Shown here one piece after another: positions 15,582-24,060 of a DNA stretch of 39,466 nucleotides (position 1 is its first letter; every line of letters begins with the position of its first letter). The DNA is taken from contig JBKPBQ010000575.1 of NCBI GenBank assembly GCA_046726955.1, positions 1 to 39,466 on the forward strand, in the 5' to 3' direction. This stretch comes from CAVPGH01 sp046726955 (GTDB taxonomy: Bacteria > Acidobacteriota > Vicinamibacteria > Fen-336). The position numbers and the translations under genes are program-made. Below the pieces are notes generated by a model. It saw only the letters and a list, made by a program, of their open reading frames with translations. It made no database searches and was not told the DNA's origin.

Positions 15582-16583
15582 ATGGCGACCGAAACCACCT
15601 TCCTGATCTTCATCATCCTCGTGGCGCTCGCCTTCGACTTCCTGAACGGCTTCCACGACGCCGCCAACTCGATCGCCACCGTCGTCTCCACGCGCGTGCT
15701 CACTCCGCAGATCGCGGTGCTCTGGGCCGCCTTCTTCAACTTCGTGGCCGCGTTCGTGCTGGGGACGCACGTGGCGAAGACCCTGGGCAAGGGGATGATC
15801 GACCTCTCTATCGTCACGCCCGAGGTGATACTCGCCGGCCTCGTCGGGGCCATCGCGTGGAACCTCATCACCTGGTACTACGGCATCCCCGTCTCCTCCT
15901 CGCACGCGCTCTGGGGCGGGTACGCGGGCGCGGCGGTGGCCAAGGCCGGCTTCGCGGCGATCATCGTCTCGGGATGGGTGAAGCCGATCGCCTTCATCGT
16001 CCTCGCCCCGCTGTTCGGCGCCATCGTCGCGTTCTTCCTGACCGTCGCCGTGACGTGGACCTTCCGGAACTGGGTGCCCTACAAGCTCGACAAGCTCTTC
16101 CGCCGCCTCCAGCTCTTGTCCGCGGGCTTCTACAGCCTGGGCCACGGGGGCAACGACGCCCAGAAGACGATGGGCATCATCACCGGGCTGCTCGTGACCG
16201 CGGGCCGCCTCGACAAGTTCGAGGTGCCGCTCTGGGTCATCCTCATCAGCCACGCCGCCATCGCCTTCGGCACCATGTTCGGGGGCTGGCGCATCGTGAA
16301 GACGATGGGGACGAAGATCACGAAGCTCCAGCCGTTCGGCGGCTTCTGCGCGGAGACCTCGGGCGCGCTCACGCTCGTGGGGGCGACGCTCTCGGGGATT
16401 CCCGTCTCCACCACGCACACGATCACCGGAGCGATCATCGGCGTGGGGGCGACCCGCCGGCTCTCCGCGGTGAAGTGGGGGGTCGCCCAGCGCATCGTGT
16501 GGGCCTGGGTCCTGACCATCCCCCTCTCCGGCCTCGTGGCCGCGGTCACGTACTTCGCCCTGCACCTCGCCCTCCATCCCTAG
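15582..16583 (+). CDS. pit: Inorganic phosphate transporter, Pit family
   Basis: A 333-residue inner-membrane carrier for phosphate, typically as a metal-phosphate complex in symport with protons. The two inverted PHO4-family signatures are present: GFHDAANSIAT (23-33) in the first half and GHGGNDAQKTMG (187-198) in the second. Each half also has its re-entrant Ser/Thr-rich motif, GIPVSSSHALWGG (101-113) and GIPVSTTHTITG (272-283). The length matches the short bacterial Pit form without the large central loop of E. coli PitA (about 500 residues). No Shine-Dalgarno is clear in the 16-nt gap after DUF47, so expression probably depends on coupling or read-through. Together with phoB-phoR it suggests a phosphate-regulated low-affinity uptake unit; no pst genes are in the window. 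Confidence 0.93.
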   Translation: MATETTFLIFIILVALAFDFLNGFHDAANSIATVVSTRVLTPQIAVLWAAFFNFVAAFVLGTHVAKTLGKGMIDLSIVTPEVILAGLVGAIAWNLITWYYGIPVSSSHALWGGYAGAAVAKAGFAAIIVSGWVKPIAFIVLAPLFGAIVAFFLTVAVTWTFRNWVPYKLDKLFRRLQLLSAGFYSLGHGGNDAQKTMGIITGLLVTAGRLDKFEVPLWVILISHAAIAFGTMFGGWRIVKTMGTKITKLQPFGGFCAETSGALTLVGATLSGIPVSTTHTITGAIIGVGATRRLSAVKWGVAQRIVWAWVLTIPLSGLVAAVTYFALHLALHP

Positions 16584-16590
16584 CCGGCGT

Positions 16591-16596
16591 TATCCT
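16591..16596 (+). promoter_or_regulatory. -10-like hexamer before the CstB-like gene
   Basis: TATCCT ending 7 nt before the ATG at 16604, inside the 20-nt gap after pit. It is the same hexamer as before phoB and ispH. If active it would give a leaderless mRNA; a GGGGG run nearby could instead be a poor ribosome site for read-through from pit. Confidence 0.3.
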
Positions 16597-16603
16597 CGGG
16601 GGC

Positions 16604-17983
16604 ATGGAATTCCAGCAGTTCTACCTGGGCTGCCTGGCCCACGCCTCGTACCTCGTCGGCTCCGACGGCCAGGCCGCGGTCGTGGATCCGCGGCGCGACG
16701 TCGACGAGTACCTCGCGGAAGCGAAGGCCCGCGGCTTGAAGATCACCGTCGTGATCGAGACCCACCTCCACGCCGACTTCGTGAGCGGCTACCGCGAGCT
16801 CGTGGAGAAGACGGGGGCGAAGGTGGTCTTCGGGGCGAAGGCGGAGGCGACCTTCCCCCACTGGGCGGTGCGTGAAGGAGACGAGATCCGCGTCGGCCAC
16901 GTGATCCTCCGCGTGCTGGAGACCCCCGGCCACACGCCGGAGAGCATCTCCCTGCTCGTCATCGACACGGAGAAGGGAGAGGAGCCGCGGATGGTCCTCA
17001 CCGGCGACACGCTCTTCATCGGCGACGTCGGCCGCCCCGACCTCGCGGGAGGGCGGGGGCTCACGCCGGAGACGATGGCGGGGATGCTCTACGACTCGCT
17101 CCACGACAAGCTCATGAAGCTCGACGACGCGGTCGAGGTCTATCCCGCCCACGGCGCGGGCTCTCTGTGCGGCCGGAACATCTCCAAGGAGACCTCGTCC
17201 ACGATCGGCGAGCAGCGGAGGACGAACTACGCGCTGCGGCCCATGCCCAAGGCCGACTTCGTGAAGATGATGACGGTGGACCTGCCGGAGGTGCCGGCCT
17301 ACTTCCCCGCCGACGTGCAGAAGAACCGCGAGGGCGCGCCCGCCCTCGGAACCCGCCCGCGCCCGCCTGCCCTCGGCCCGGCCCAGGTCCGTGCGTTAGG
17401 CGGAGGAGTCGTGGTCCTGGACGTGCGGCCGGCCGCCGCCTTCGGCACCGGACACGTGCCGGGCTCGGTGAACATCGGCCTCGGCGGACAGTTCGCGTCG
17501 TGGGCGGGGACGCTCCTGCCCGGGGACGCGACCCTCGTGATCGTGGCCGAGGACGAGGCGCAGGTGGACGAGGCGGCGCTGCGGCTGTCGCGCGTGGGCA
17601 TCGAGAAGGTCGCCGGCTATCTCGAGGGCGGCGTCGCGGCGTGGGACCGCGCGGCCCTTCCGCTCGAGACGGTCCCCCAGATCACCGTGGACGAGCTCAA
17701 GGCCCTGCTCCAGGAGAGCGACGCCATCCAGGTCGTGGACGTCCGCCGCCCCCCCGAGTACGCGGGCGGCCACGTCCCTCGCGCCCTCCTCCGCCCCCTG
17801 GACCGCCTCGAGCGCGCGCTCGACGGCCTCGACCCCGCGCGTCCCACGGCGGTCGTGTGCGCCGGCGGCTACCGGTCGAGCGCGGGGACGAGCGTCCTCC
17901 AGCGCCACGGCTTTCGCGACCTGCGGAACGTGGTGGGCGGCACGAGCGCCTGGACCGCGGCCGGCTATCCGACCGAGAGCTGA
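16604..17983 (+). CDS. CstB-like persulfide dioxygenase-sulfurtransferase (MBL fold plus two rhodanese domains)
   Basis: A 459-residue cytoplasmic protein. Residues 1 to about 240 are a metallo-beta-lactamase fold of the ETHE1/persulfide-dioxygenase type: the mononuclear iron site is suggested by THLHADF (His54, His56, Asp58), His110 in TPGHTPES, the GDTLFIGDVGRPD loop and His183 in YPAHGAGSLCG. Two rhodanese domains follow. The first (about 262-350) has no cysteine at the active-site position and is a pseudo-rhodanese. The second (about 362-459) has Cys419 in VVCAGGYRSS. MBL/pseudo-rhodanese/rhodanese is the layout of CstB, which oxidises low-molecular-weight persulfides to thiosulfate. The reading frame is open far upstream of the gene, but the ATG at 16604 fits the family start FYLGCLAHASYLVG. 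No sulfide-quinone reductase or CstR is adjacent; position after pit looks incidental. Confidence 0.88.
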   Translation: MEFQQFYLGCLAHASYLVGSDGQAAVVDPRRDVDEYLAEAKARGLKITVVIETHLHADFVSGYRELVEKTGAKVVFGAKAEATFPHWAVREGDEIRVGHVILRVLETPGHTPESISLLVIDTEKGEEPRMVLTGDTLFIGDVGRPDLAGGRGLTPETMAGMLYDSLHDKLMKLDDAVEVYPAHGAGSLCGRNISKETSSTIGEQRRTNYALRPMPKADFVKMMTVDLPEVPAYFPADVQKNREGAPALGTRPRPPALGPAQVRALGGGVVVLDVRPAAAFGTGHVPGSVNIGLGGQFASWAGTLLPGDATLVIVAEDEAQVDEAALRLSRVGIEKVAGYLEGGVAAWDRAALPLETVPQITVDELKALLQESDAIQVVDVRRPPEYAGGHVPRALLRPLDRLERALDGLDPARPTAVVCAGGYRSSAGTSVLQRHGFRDLRNVVGGTSAWTAAGYPTES

Positions 17984-17994
17984 CTAGACGAAGA

Positions 17995-18030
17995 ATGGAC
18001 CGGGGCGGGCGATCGGCCACCCCGGTCCAT
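17995..18030. terminator. Bidirectional hairpin between convergent genes
   Basis: ATGGACCGGGG (17995-18005) and its exact complement CCCCGGTCCAT (18020-18030) form an 11-bp perfect stem with a 14-nt loop. It lies between the stops of the CstB-like gene (17983) and the TonB receptor (18034). Neither side has a T-run, so on either strand it is a hairpin without the classical U-tract; it may terminate poorly alone or protect mRNA 3' ends. Confidence 0.65.
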
Positions 18031-18033
18031 CGA

Positions 18034-21000
18034 CTAGAAATAGAACTTCAGGACGAGCTCGACCACGCGGGGCGCGCTCACCGTGTTCGTGATGACCCCG
18101 AACGTGTTGGGCACCGAAATGTCGCGCGCGGGCGGGCCGAAGCTCGGGTGGTTGAACGTGTTGAAGGTTTCCAGGCGGAACTCGAACGACCGCTCCCCGC
18201 CCATCGGGAAGCTCTTCGAGAGCACGAGGTCCACGTTCTGGTAGCCGGGCGCACGGGCCACGCCAACCGGGCAGTTGCCGAACGTGCCGAGCGGCACCAC
18301 CTGGAACGCAGTGATGTCGAGCCAGTGCGTGAGCGACTGGTCGGAAGGCTTGGGATCGCCCACGCAGTTCGGTCGCTCCGCTCCGCGCTCGCCCTGCAGC
18401 GAGCGGGCGCGGCCGTCGATCACGGTGATGGGAAGCCCGGTGCGGGCCTGGAAGATCCCGCCCAGCTTCCAGCCGCCGAGGAGCGCGTTCGTCACGCCGC
18501 CCCAGTCCGAGCCCCACTTTCGTCCTTTGCCCCAGGGCAGCTCGTAGGTGCCCGACAGGATGAAGTTGTGGCGGACGTCGTGGAACATCGGTCCCCACTC
18601 GGCGTCGGGGTCGTAGGTGTTCTGCCAGTACGCACCCTCGGTGGCGCTCGTCACTCCCTGCGGTCCCGTGCCACCGAAGACACCGTAGAAGCCGCGGTTG
18701 TTGGTCGTGCCCTTGGCGAGCGTGTAGGAGGCCATGAGCTCGAGCCCCTTCCAGCTGCGCTGCCTCACGCTCGCCTGCAGGGAGTTGTACTTGCTCCCCG
18801 AGCGCGAGGTGGTGGTGGCGATGGTCGTGACGAGCGGCAGCACGGGGTAGAGCGGCCGGCGCGTGTTCTTGGGCGCCCACGTCGAGGGATCGCCCACGCC
18901 GGGCAGCGCCTGGTTGCCCTCCGTCGGCGTCACGAGGTGCGTCGCGTGGTGTCCCACGTATCCGACCTGGGCCGACATCGACGACGTCAGCCGATACTCC
19001 ACGAACGCGTTCCACTGCTGCGTGAACTGCGGCCGCAGGTCCGGAGCGTAGGCGCGCACGTTGCCGCTGGGCGTCGTGCCGGGGATGAGCTCGGCGAAGC
19101 CGGTGCGGATGGTGCCCGCGCCGGTGGTACGGTCGTAGTTCACGTTCGACTCGAAGAAGAACGGCGGGTTCAGCGGGAGACGCAGGTTCGCGCCCGTCCC
19201 CTCCATGAACTGCGAGATGCCGTAGCCCCCGCGGACGACGAGGCGATCGCTCGCGCTCCAGGCGGCACCGAAGCGCGGCTCGAAGCCCTTGTAGTAGGGC
19301 TTGTAGAGCGCTCTGTCCTCGAGGCTCCCATCGCTCGCGAAGATCTGCTGGCCGGTCGTGAGGTCGAAGTTCGACTGACGGTTGTCCTTCTCCACGAGCG
19401 GCGACGTGTAGGCCCACCGGAGGCCGAGGTTCAGGGTCAGGCTCGGCGTGACCTTGAAGTCGTCCTGGACGAAGAGTCCGATCCGGTTCTGGAGGTGCGT
19501 CCAGGGGTCGTTGGGATCGCCGCCCCCCCGGCCCTTGCCCGACACCATGTCGAGCAGGAAGTCCGCGAACTGCGAGCCGGTGAACGAGCCGTTGTAGGCG
19601 ATGAACCCGAGGAGGCCGTTGTTGCCGGCGTAGAAGCGCCGCTGGTCGTAGCGCAGGAACTGCCCACCGAACTTGAGGGCGTGGCGGCCCGTGAGCCAGG
19701 TGAGCTTCTCGTTGAGCTGGTACGTCTTGGCGAGCGTGTCCGAGTCCGTCGCGATCGACCCGAGCGGAGTCAGGCCGTTGAGGCCGCCGCAGGACCCCGT
19801 GGCGTTGGTGATGCAGCTCAGGCCGTCGATGGGCTGGCCGCCCGCGATCCCGTAGAGGGCGTTGCCGGCGCCGACGCCCGCCCAGTCGAAGGTCTCGGAG
19901 GTGACGGTCGTGTGGCTGAAGCCCACGAGCACCTCGTTGATGATCGAGGGCGAGAACACGTGGTTCCAGTTGACACCGACGTTCCAGAACGGCTGGTCGT
20001 TGCGCGTCGCGAACACGAGCGGGAACGGCTGCTGGTCGCGCTCGTCGGTATAGGTCGCGAACGAGTAGCGGGCGAAGAGCTTGTCGCTCGGGGACGCGTT
20101 CCAGTCGAGACGGGCGTCGCCCTGGTGGGCGCGGATCTTGAAGAGCGTCTCTCCCACGTAGTTCCCGGTCACTCCGCTCACCGTCCGGTTCGGGAGCGGG
20201 TAGTGCGCGGTGTCGTTCAGGATCGCGAGCGTCGTCGGGCTGATGCGGCTGAGCGGGATCTGGTTGTTCGGAAAGGGAAGGCCGGTGACCGGATCGCGGA
20301 TGACCGTGCTGATGCTCGAGAGGTCCCCGTGCCGCCATGCCTCCGGCGCGACCGAGGCCGTGGCCGCGCCCGGCGCGTCCTGGCGCGAGCCCTGGTAGTC
20401 CAGGAAGAAGAAGAGGGTGTCCTTGAGAACCGGTCCGCCGAGGGTAGCGCCGTAGATGTGCTGCTTGCGCTCTTGCCGGGGCGCGCCCGAGCGGTTGTTC
20501 TCCCAGGTGTTCGCGTCGAAGTCGCTGTTCCTATAGAACTCGAACACGTTGCCCCGGAACTCGTTGGCGCCGGACTTGATGACGTTGCTGATGACGGCTC
20601 CGCCCACGTTGCCGACGTCGGCCGCGTAGTTGTTCGTCTCCACGCTGATCTCGGCGACCGCATCCGGGCTGGGCTGGTAGGAGACGCGGTTGTCGATCGT
20701 CTCGTTCACGTCGAGGCCGTCCACGGTGAAGTTGTTCGTCTGCTCGCGGTTGCCGTTCACGAACGGGCGGTTCATGTTCACGCTGCCGATGTTCGTGAAG
20801 CCGCGGGGGTTGTAGGTGGTGGTGCCGGGCAGGAGGAGCGCGAGCTGGCCGATGTTGCGGCCGTTGAGCGGCAGCGACTGGACGGTGTTGCCGGAGAGGA
20901 CCTCGCCCACCGTCGCCGACTCGGTCTGGAGGACGGGCGCGCCCGCCATCACCTCCACGGTGTCCTCGAGCGCGCCCACCTCCATCTTGAAGTCCAGGCG

Positions 21001-21321
21001 CGCGATCTGCTTGGCCTCGAGCTTGATGGGCTTCGTGGTGGTGGTCTTGAAGCTCGACAGCTCGGCCTTGACCACGTACCGGCCCACTGGGACCGACGTG
21101 ATCGTGTAGTTGCCCGCGGAGTTCGAGACGGCGGTGTAGGGCACGTTCGTCGCCTGGTTCGTGGCGGTGACCGTGACCCCCGCGGCCGCCGCGCCGCTCT
21201 GGTCCGTGACCAGCCCCGTGATCGAGGCCGCGCCGGTCTGGGCGTGGGCGACACCCCCCCCTCCGGCGAGGAGCGCGAGCGGGACGAGAAGGCACAGCGC
21301 TCGGATTTGGAACGTTCTCAT
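18034..21321 (-). CDS. TonB-dependent receptor with carboxypeptidase-regulatory N-terminus (Oar-like)
   Basis: A 1095-residue outer-membrane protein. The signal peptide ends at AHA-Q near residue 27. Residues about 30-115 form a carboxypeptidase-regulatory-like beta-sandwich (ASITGLVTDQSGAAAAGVTV, then GNYTITSVPVGRYVVKAEL). The plug follows (about 120-240; VQSLPLNGRNIGQLALLLPG and TVDGLDVNET are typical of Oar-like receptors), then a very large barrel. The chain ends ELVLKFYF, with an aromatic last residue as recognised by the BAM complex. Acidobacteriota carry many such receptors; ligands are usually unknown and might be peptides, glycans or siderophores. No SusD partner is adjacent. The ATG at 21321 follows a GGGGGGAG ribosome site, and a good promoter lies at 21355-21382, so it is expressed apart from the upstream permease. 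I do not see a clear TonB box. Confidence 0.92.
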   Translation of the reverse strand: MRTFQIRALCLLVPLALLAGGGGVAHAQTGAASITGLVTDQSGAAAAGVTVTATNQATNVPYTAVSNSAGNYTITSVPVGRYVVKAELSSFKTTTTKPIKLEAKQIARLDFKMEVGALEDTVEVMAGAPVLQTESATVGEVLSGNTVQSLPLNGRNIGQLALLLPGTTTYNPRGFTNIGSVNMNRPFVNGNREQTNNFTVDGLDVNETIDNRVSYQPSPDAVAEISVETNNYAADVGNVGGAVISNVIKSGANEFRGNVFEFYRNSDFDANTWENNRSGAPRQERKQHIYGATLGGPVLKDTLFFFLDYQGSRQDAPGAATASVAPEAWRHGDLSSISTVIRDPVTGLPFPNNQIPLSRISPTTLAILNDTAHYPLPNRTVSGVTGNYVGETLFKIRAHQGDARLDWNASPSDKLFARYSFATYTDERDQQPFPLVFATRNDQPFWNVGVNWNHVFSPSIINEVLVGFSHTTVTSETFDWAGVGAGNALYGIAGGQPIDGLSCITNATGSCGGLNGLTPLGSIATDSDTLAKTYQLNEKLTWLTGRHALKFGGQFLRYDQRRFYAGNNGLLGFIAYNGSFTGSQFADFLLDMVSGKGRGGGDPNDPWTHLQNRIGLFVQDDFKVTPSLTLNLGLRWAYTSPLVEKDNRQSNFDLTTGQQIFASDGSLEDRALYKPYYKGFEPRFGAAWSASDRLVVRGGYGISQFMEGTGANLRLPLNPPFFFESNVNYDRTTGAGTIRTGFAELIPGTTPSGNVRAYAPDLRPQFTQQWNAFVEYRLTSSMSAQVGYVGHHATHLVTPTEGNQALPGVGDPSTWAPKNTRRPLYPVLPLVTTIATTTSRSGSKYNSLQASVRQRSWKGLELMASYTLAKGTTNNRGFYGVFGGTGPQGVTSATEGAYWQNTYDPDAEWGPMFHDVRHNFILSGTYELPWGKGRKWGSDWGGVTNALLGGWKLGGIFQARTGLPITVIDGRARSLQGERGAERPNCVGDPKPSDQSLTHWLDITAFQVVPLGTFGNCPVGVARAPGYQNVDLVLSKSFPMGGERSFEFRLETFNTFNHPSFGPPARDISVPNTFGVITNTVSAPRVVELVLKFYF

Positions 21322-21354
21322 TTTTGGGCTCCCCCCTGACGGATTGTTGTTCGC

Positions 21355-21382
21355 ATCGTAGTTCCGCGGGAGCGGGAGTCAA
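21355..21382 (-). promoter_or_regulatory. Sigma70-type promoter for the TonB receptor
   Basis: Minus strand TTGACT (21382 to 21377), a 16-nt spacer and TACGAT (21360 to 21355). Five of six -35 bases match. The leader would be about 27 nt and contains a G-rich ribosome site 5-6 nt before the ATG. Confidence 0.6.
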
Positions 21383-21457
21383 GCGGTGGAGGCGGGGGGA
21401 TGAACGATCGGCGCCAGGCCCGAAAGCAGAGGCCGACGACCCGGCCGGAAGGTGCGG

Positions 21458-23860
21458 CTACTCGTACTTGAGCGCGGCCGCCGGGTCGACGCGGGCTGCC
21501 CGCCGCGCGGGGAGCATGGCGGCGAGGACGGCGCCGCCGCCGACGAGCACCGCCACCGCGCCGTAAGCGAGCGGGTCGAGAGTGCTCGTCTCGTAGAGGA
21601 GGCTTCCGAGGAGACGCGAAGCGGCGAGCGCGCCGAGCAGCCCGACCACGAGCCCGAGGGCGGCGAGGGCGACACCCTCGCGGAGGACGAGCCGGACCAC
21701 GTCGCGGGGGAGGGCCCCCAGGGCGAGGCGCAGGCCCATCTCCGCGCGGCGCTGCCCCACCACCTGGGCGAGCACGCCGAAGAGGCCCAGCCCGGCGAGG
21801 AAGGCGGCGGTCACCGCGAACGCCGAGGTCAGCACGAAGGTGAAGCGCGGGCGCTCGAGGGCGCCCTCCATCACCTGCTCGAGCGTCTTCACGTTGCCGA
21901 GAGGCAGCGTGGCGTCGAGGCGGGCGATCTCGGCGCGCACTTCGGGGAGGATCGACTCCGGCGCGCGACGCGTGCGCACCATGAAGGTCATGAACGAGCT
22001 CGGAACCTGGGCCTGCGCCCAGTAGATCGTCGTCCGCGAGGGCGTGTCGAGCGCCGTGAGCCGGACGTCCCCGACGACGCCCACGACCTGCGCCTTGTGG
22101 AGTTCGAACCACTCCATGTGCACCCACTTCCCGAGCGGGTCCTCCCCCGGCCAGAACTGCTTCGCCATCGACTCGTTGATGACGATGACCGTGGGCCGGT
22201 CGGCGGTGTCGGCGTCGGTGAAGTCGCGTCCCTGCCGGAGCGGTATTCCCATCGCCGCGAAGAGTCCGGGCGTCACGAAGCGCACGTCGCCTCCGGGCTC
22301 GTCTCCCGGCGCGGGCGTGGGCCGATCGGGCAGCACGAACCGCGTCGAGGACCCGAGGACGAACGGAATCCAGGTCGTCCCCCCCACCGCGTCCACTCCC
22401 GGCACGCGTCGCAGCGCCTCCCTCGCTTCGGTGAAGAAGCGGGCCTGGCTCGGGCCTTCGGGGTAGCGCGTCTCGGGGAGCGACATCTCGAACGTGAGGA
22501 CGCCGCTCGTCTCGAAGCCGGGGTTCACGCGAGCCAGACGTTCGAAGCTCCGCACGAGGAGCCCCGCCCCCACGAGCAGCACCGCGGCGAGCGCGACCTC
22601 CGCGACGACGAGGCCGCGGGCGAGGCGCCGGCGGTCGCGGCTCGTTCCCGCCGCACCCCCGTCCTTGAGCGCCTTCCACACCGCCGGGCGCACGAGCTGC
22701 ATCGCGGGAGCGAGGCCGAAGAGAACGGCGCTTCCGAGGGACAGCGCGACGGTGAAGGCGAGAACCACCGGGTTCAGCGAGATCCGCGCCACCTGCTCGA
22801 GCTCCGCGGGCAGCGCGGCGCGCAGCGCCTCGAGCGTCCAGGAGGCGAGGAGAAGTCCGGCGGCTCCCCCGAGGACCGCGAGCACGAGGCCTTCGGTGAC
22901 GAGCTGGCGGACGAGCCGCCCGTGCGATGCCCCCAGGCTGATCCGCACCGCGATCTCGCGCTCGCGGGCGAGGGCGCGGGCGAGGAGCAGGTGGGCGACG
23001 TTCACGCAGCCGATGAGGAGCACGAGCGCCACCGCTCCCATGAGGACGAGCAGCGCGGGGCGCACCTGGCGCACGAGGTCGCTCTGCAGCGGGAAGACGC
23101 TCACTCCCCAGCCCGCGTCGCGCTCGGGGAGCTCCTGCTCGAGCTGGGCGCCGATGCGGTCCATCTCGGCCCGCGCGGCGGCGAGCGTGACTCCGGCGCG
23201 GAGCCGCGCGACGCCCACTACCCACCGTCCACCGCGGGTGCGGAGCTCCTCCGTGATCGGCAGCGGCACCCAGACCTGCACTCCGGCCGGCACCGTGAAC
23301 TCCTCGGGCATCACACCGACGATCGTTTGAGGGTTGCCGTCGATCTCGATCTTGCGCCCCAGCACCGACGCGTCGCCGCCGAAGCGGCTCTTCCAGAGCC
23401 GGGTCGAGAGGACTGCGACTCCGGGAGCGCCCTCCCGGCCGTCCTCTTCGTGGAAGCCCCGTCCGAGCGCCGCCTTCGCTCCCAGCAGATCCATGAGGTC
23501 GGCGGTGACGATGCCTGCCTTGAGCCGGATCGGCTCGTCCCCGCCGGTGAGGTTGACGTCCCACGGCGCGAAGGCGGAGATCCCTTCGAACACCTGGTTG
23601 CGCTCGCGCCACTGCAGGAAGTTCGCGGGGTTGACGGAGTTGCGGATCCGGTTCCGCCGGATGCTCTTCTCCCAGACCATCACGAGCCGCTCCGGCTCGT
23701 GGAAGGGCAGCGGCCGGAGGAGCGCGGCTTCCACCACGCTGAAGAACGCGGCGTTGGCGCCGATCCCGAGCGCGAGCGTTGCTACCGCCACCAGCGTGAA
23801 TCCGGGCCGTCGTACCAGCAGCCTCAGCCCGAGCTTCAGGTCCTGGAGAAAGGTCTCCAT
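21458..23860 (-). CDS. ABC transporter permease, ADOP type (duplicated MacB/FtsX)
   Basis: An 800-residue inner-membrane protein with two copies of the MacB periplasmic core plus FtsX permease unit. It starts with FLQDLKLGLRLLVRRPGF, a soluble helix and then TM1 (LVAVATLALGIGANAAFFSV), the hallmark opening of the Acidobacterial duplicated orphaned permeases. A periplasmic domain follows (about 50-265), then three TMs of the first FtsX domain, a linker, a TM near 435 (GLVVAEVALAAVLLVGAGLL), a second periplasmic domain and three C-terminal TMs ending in MLPARRAARVDPAAALKYE. No ATPase gene is next to it, as expected for this family, whose ATPases are often encoded elsewhere. The frame is open upstream, but the ATG at 23860 has GGGAGGA just before it and matches the family start. 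Cargo is unknown; relatives export small molecules or pull lipoproteins. Confidence 0.9.
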   Translation of the reverse strand: METFLQDLKLGLRLLVRRPGFTLVAVATLALGIGANAAFFSVVEAALLRPLPFHEPERLVMVWEKSIRRNRIRNSVNPANFLQWRERNQVFEGISAFAPWDVNLTGGDEPIRLKAGIVTADLMDLLGAKAALGRGFHEEDGREGAPGVAVLSTRLWKSRFGGDASVLGRKIEIDGNPQTIVGVMPEEFTVPAGVQVWVPLPITEELRTRGGRWVVGVARLRAGVTLAAARAEMDRIGAQLEQELPERDAGWGVSVFPLQSDLVRQVRPALLVLMGAVALVLLIGCVNVAHLLLARALAREREIAVRISLGASHGRLVRQLVTEGLVLAVLGGAAGLLLASWTLEALRAALPAELEQVARISLNPVVLAFTVALSLGSAVLFGLAPAMQLVRPAVWKALKDGGAAGTSRDRRRLARGLVVAEVALAAVLLVGAGLLVRSFERLARVNPGFETSGVLTFEMSLPETRYPEGPSQARFFTEAREALRRVPGVDAVGGTTWIPFVLGSSTRFVLPDRPTPAPGDEPGGDVRFVTPGLFAAMGIPLRQGRDFTDADTADRPTVIVINESMAKQFWPGEDPLGKWVHMEWFELHKAQVVGVVGDVRLTALDTPSRTTIYWAQAQVPSSFMTFMVRTRRAPESILPEVRAEIARLDATLPLGNVKTLEQVMEGALERPRFTFVLTSAFAVTAAFLAGLGLFGVLAQVVGQRRAEMGLRLALGALPRDVVRLVLREGVALAALGLVVGLLGALAASRLLGSLLYETSTLDPLAYGAVAVLVGGGAVLAAMLPARRAARVDPAAALKYE

Positions 23861-24060
23861 GCGTCCTCCCAGTCCCCTGAACGGCAAGCGGCGTGCCACG
23901 CGATCGAGGGACGAAGCGCCCGCGGGTTCAGCGGTTTGAGGTCGACGGATCTCCATCCGCCGCCGCGCCCGTTCGCTCGTGGGATGCGGCCGCCCGCGGG
24001 CGAACAACTTCCTGACGCGCGGCGACGAACGCGGGTTCCCGTCTCGGCAACGCGAGCGGG
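23861..24060. other. 200-base non-coding gap
   Basis: Between the DUF309 stop and the ADOP start, both on the minus strand. It holds the ADOP ribosome site next to 23860 and short GC-rich palindromes such as GCCCGCGGGC, but I see no convincing -35/-10 pair and no terminator. The minus-strand frames here are open but carry no recognisable protein. Confidence 0.5.

Noticed and set aside
17167..21339. A plus-strand open frame of about 1390 codons opposite the TonB receptor
   Set aside because: Composition is Arg/Val/Glu/Gly-rich without any recognisable motif, and it is antisense to a receptor with clear domains and a promoter.
21400..21457. A GGCCG/CGGCC inverted repeat after the ADOP gene as a terminator
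   Set aside because: The stem is only 5 bp with no T-run, which is common by chance in DNA this GC-rich.
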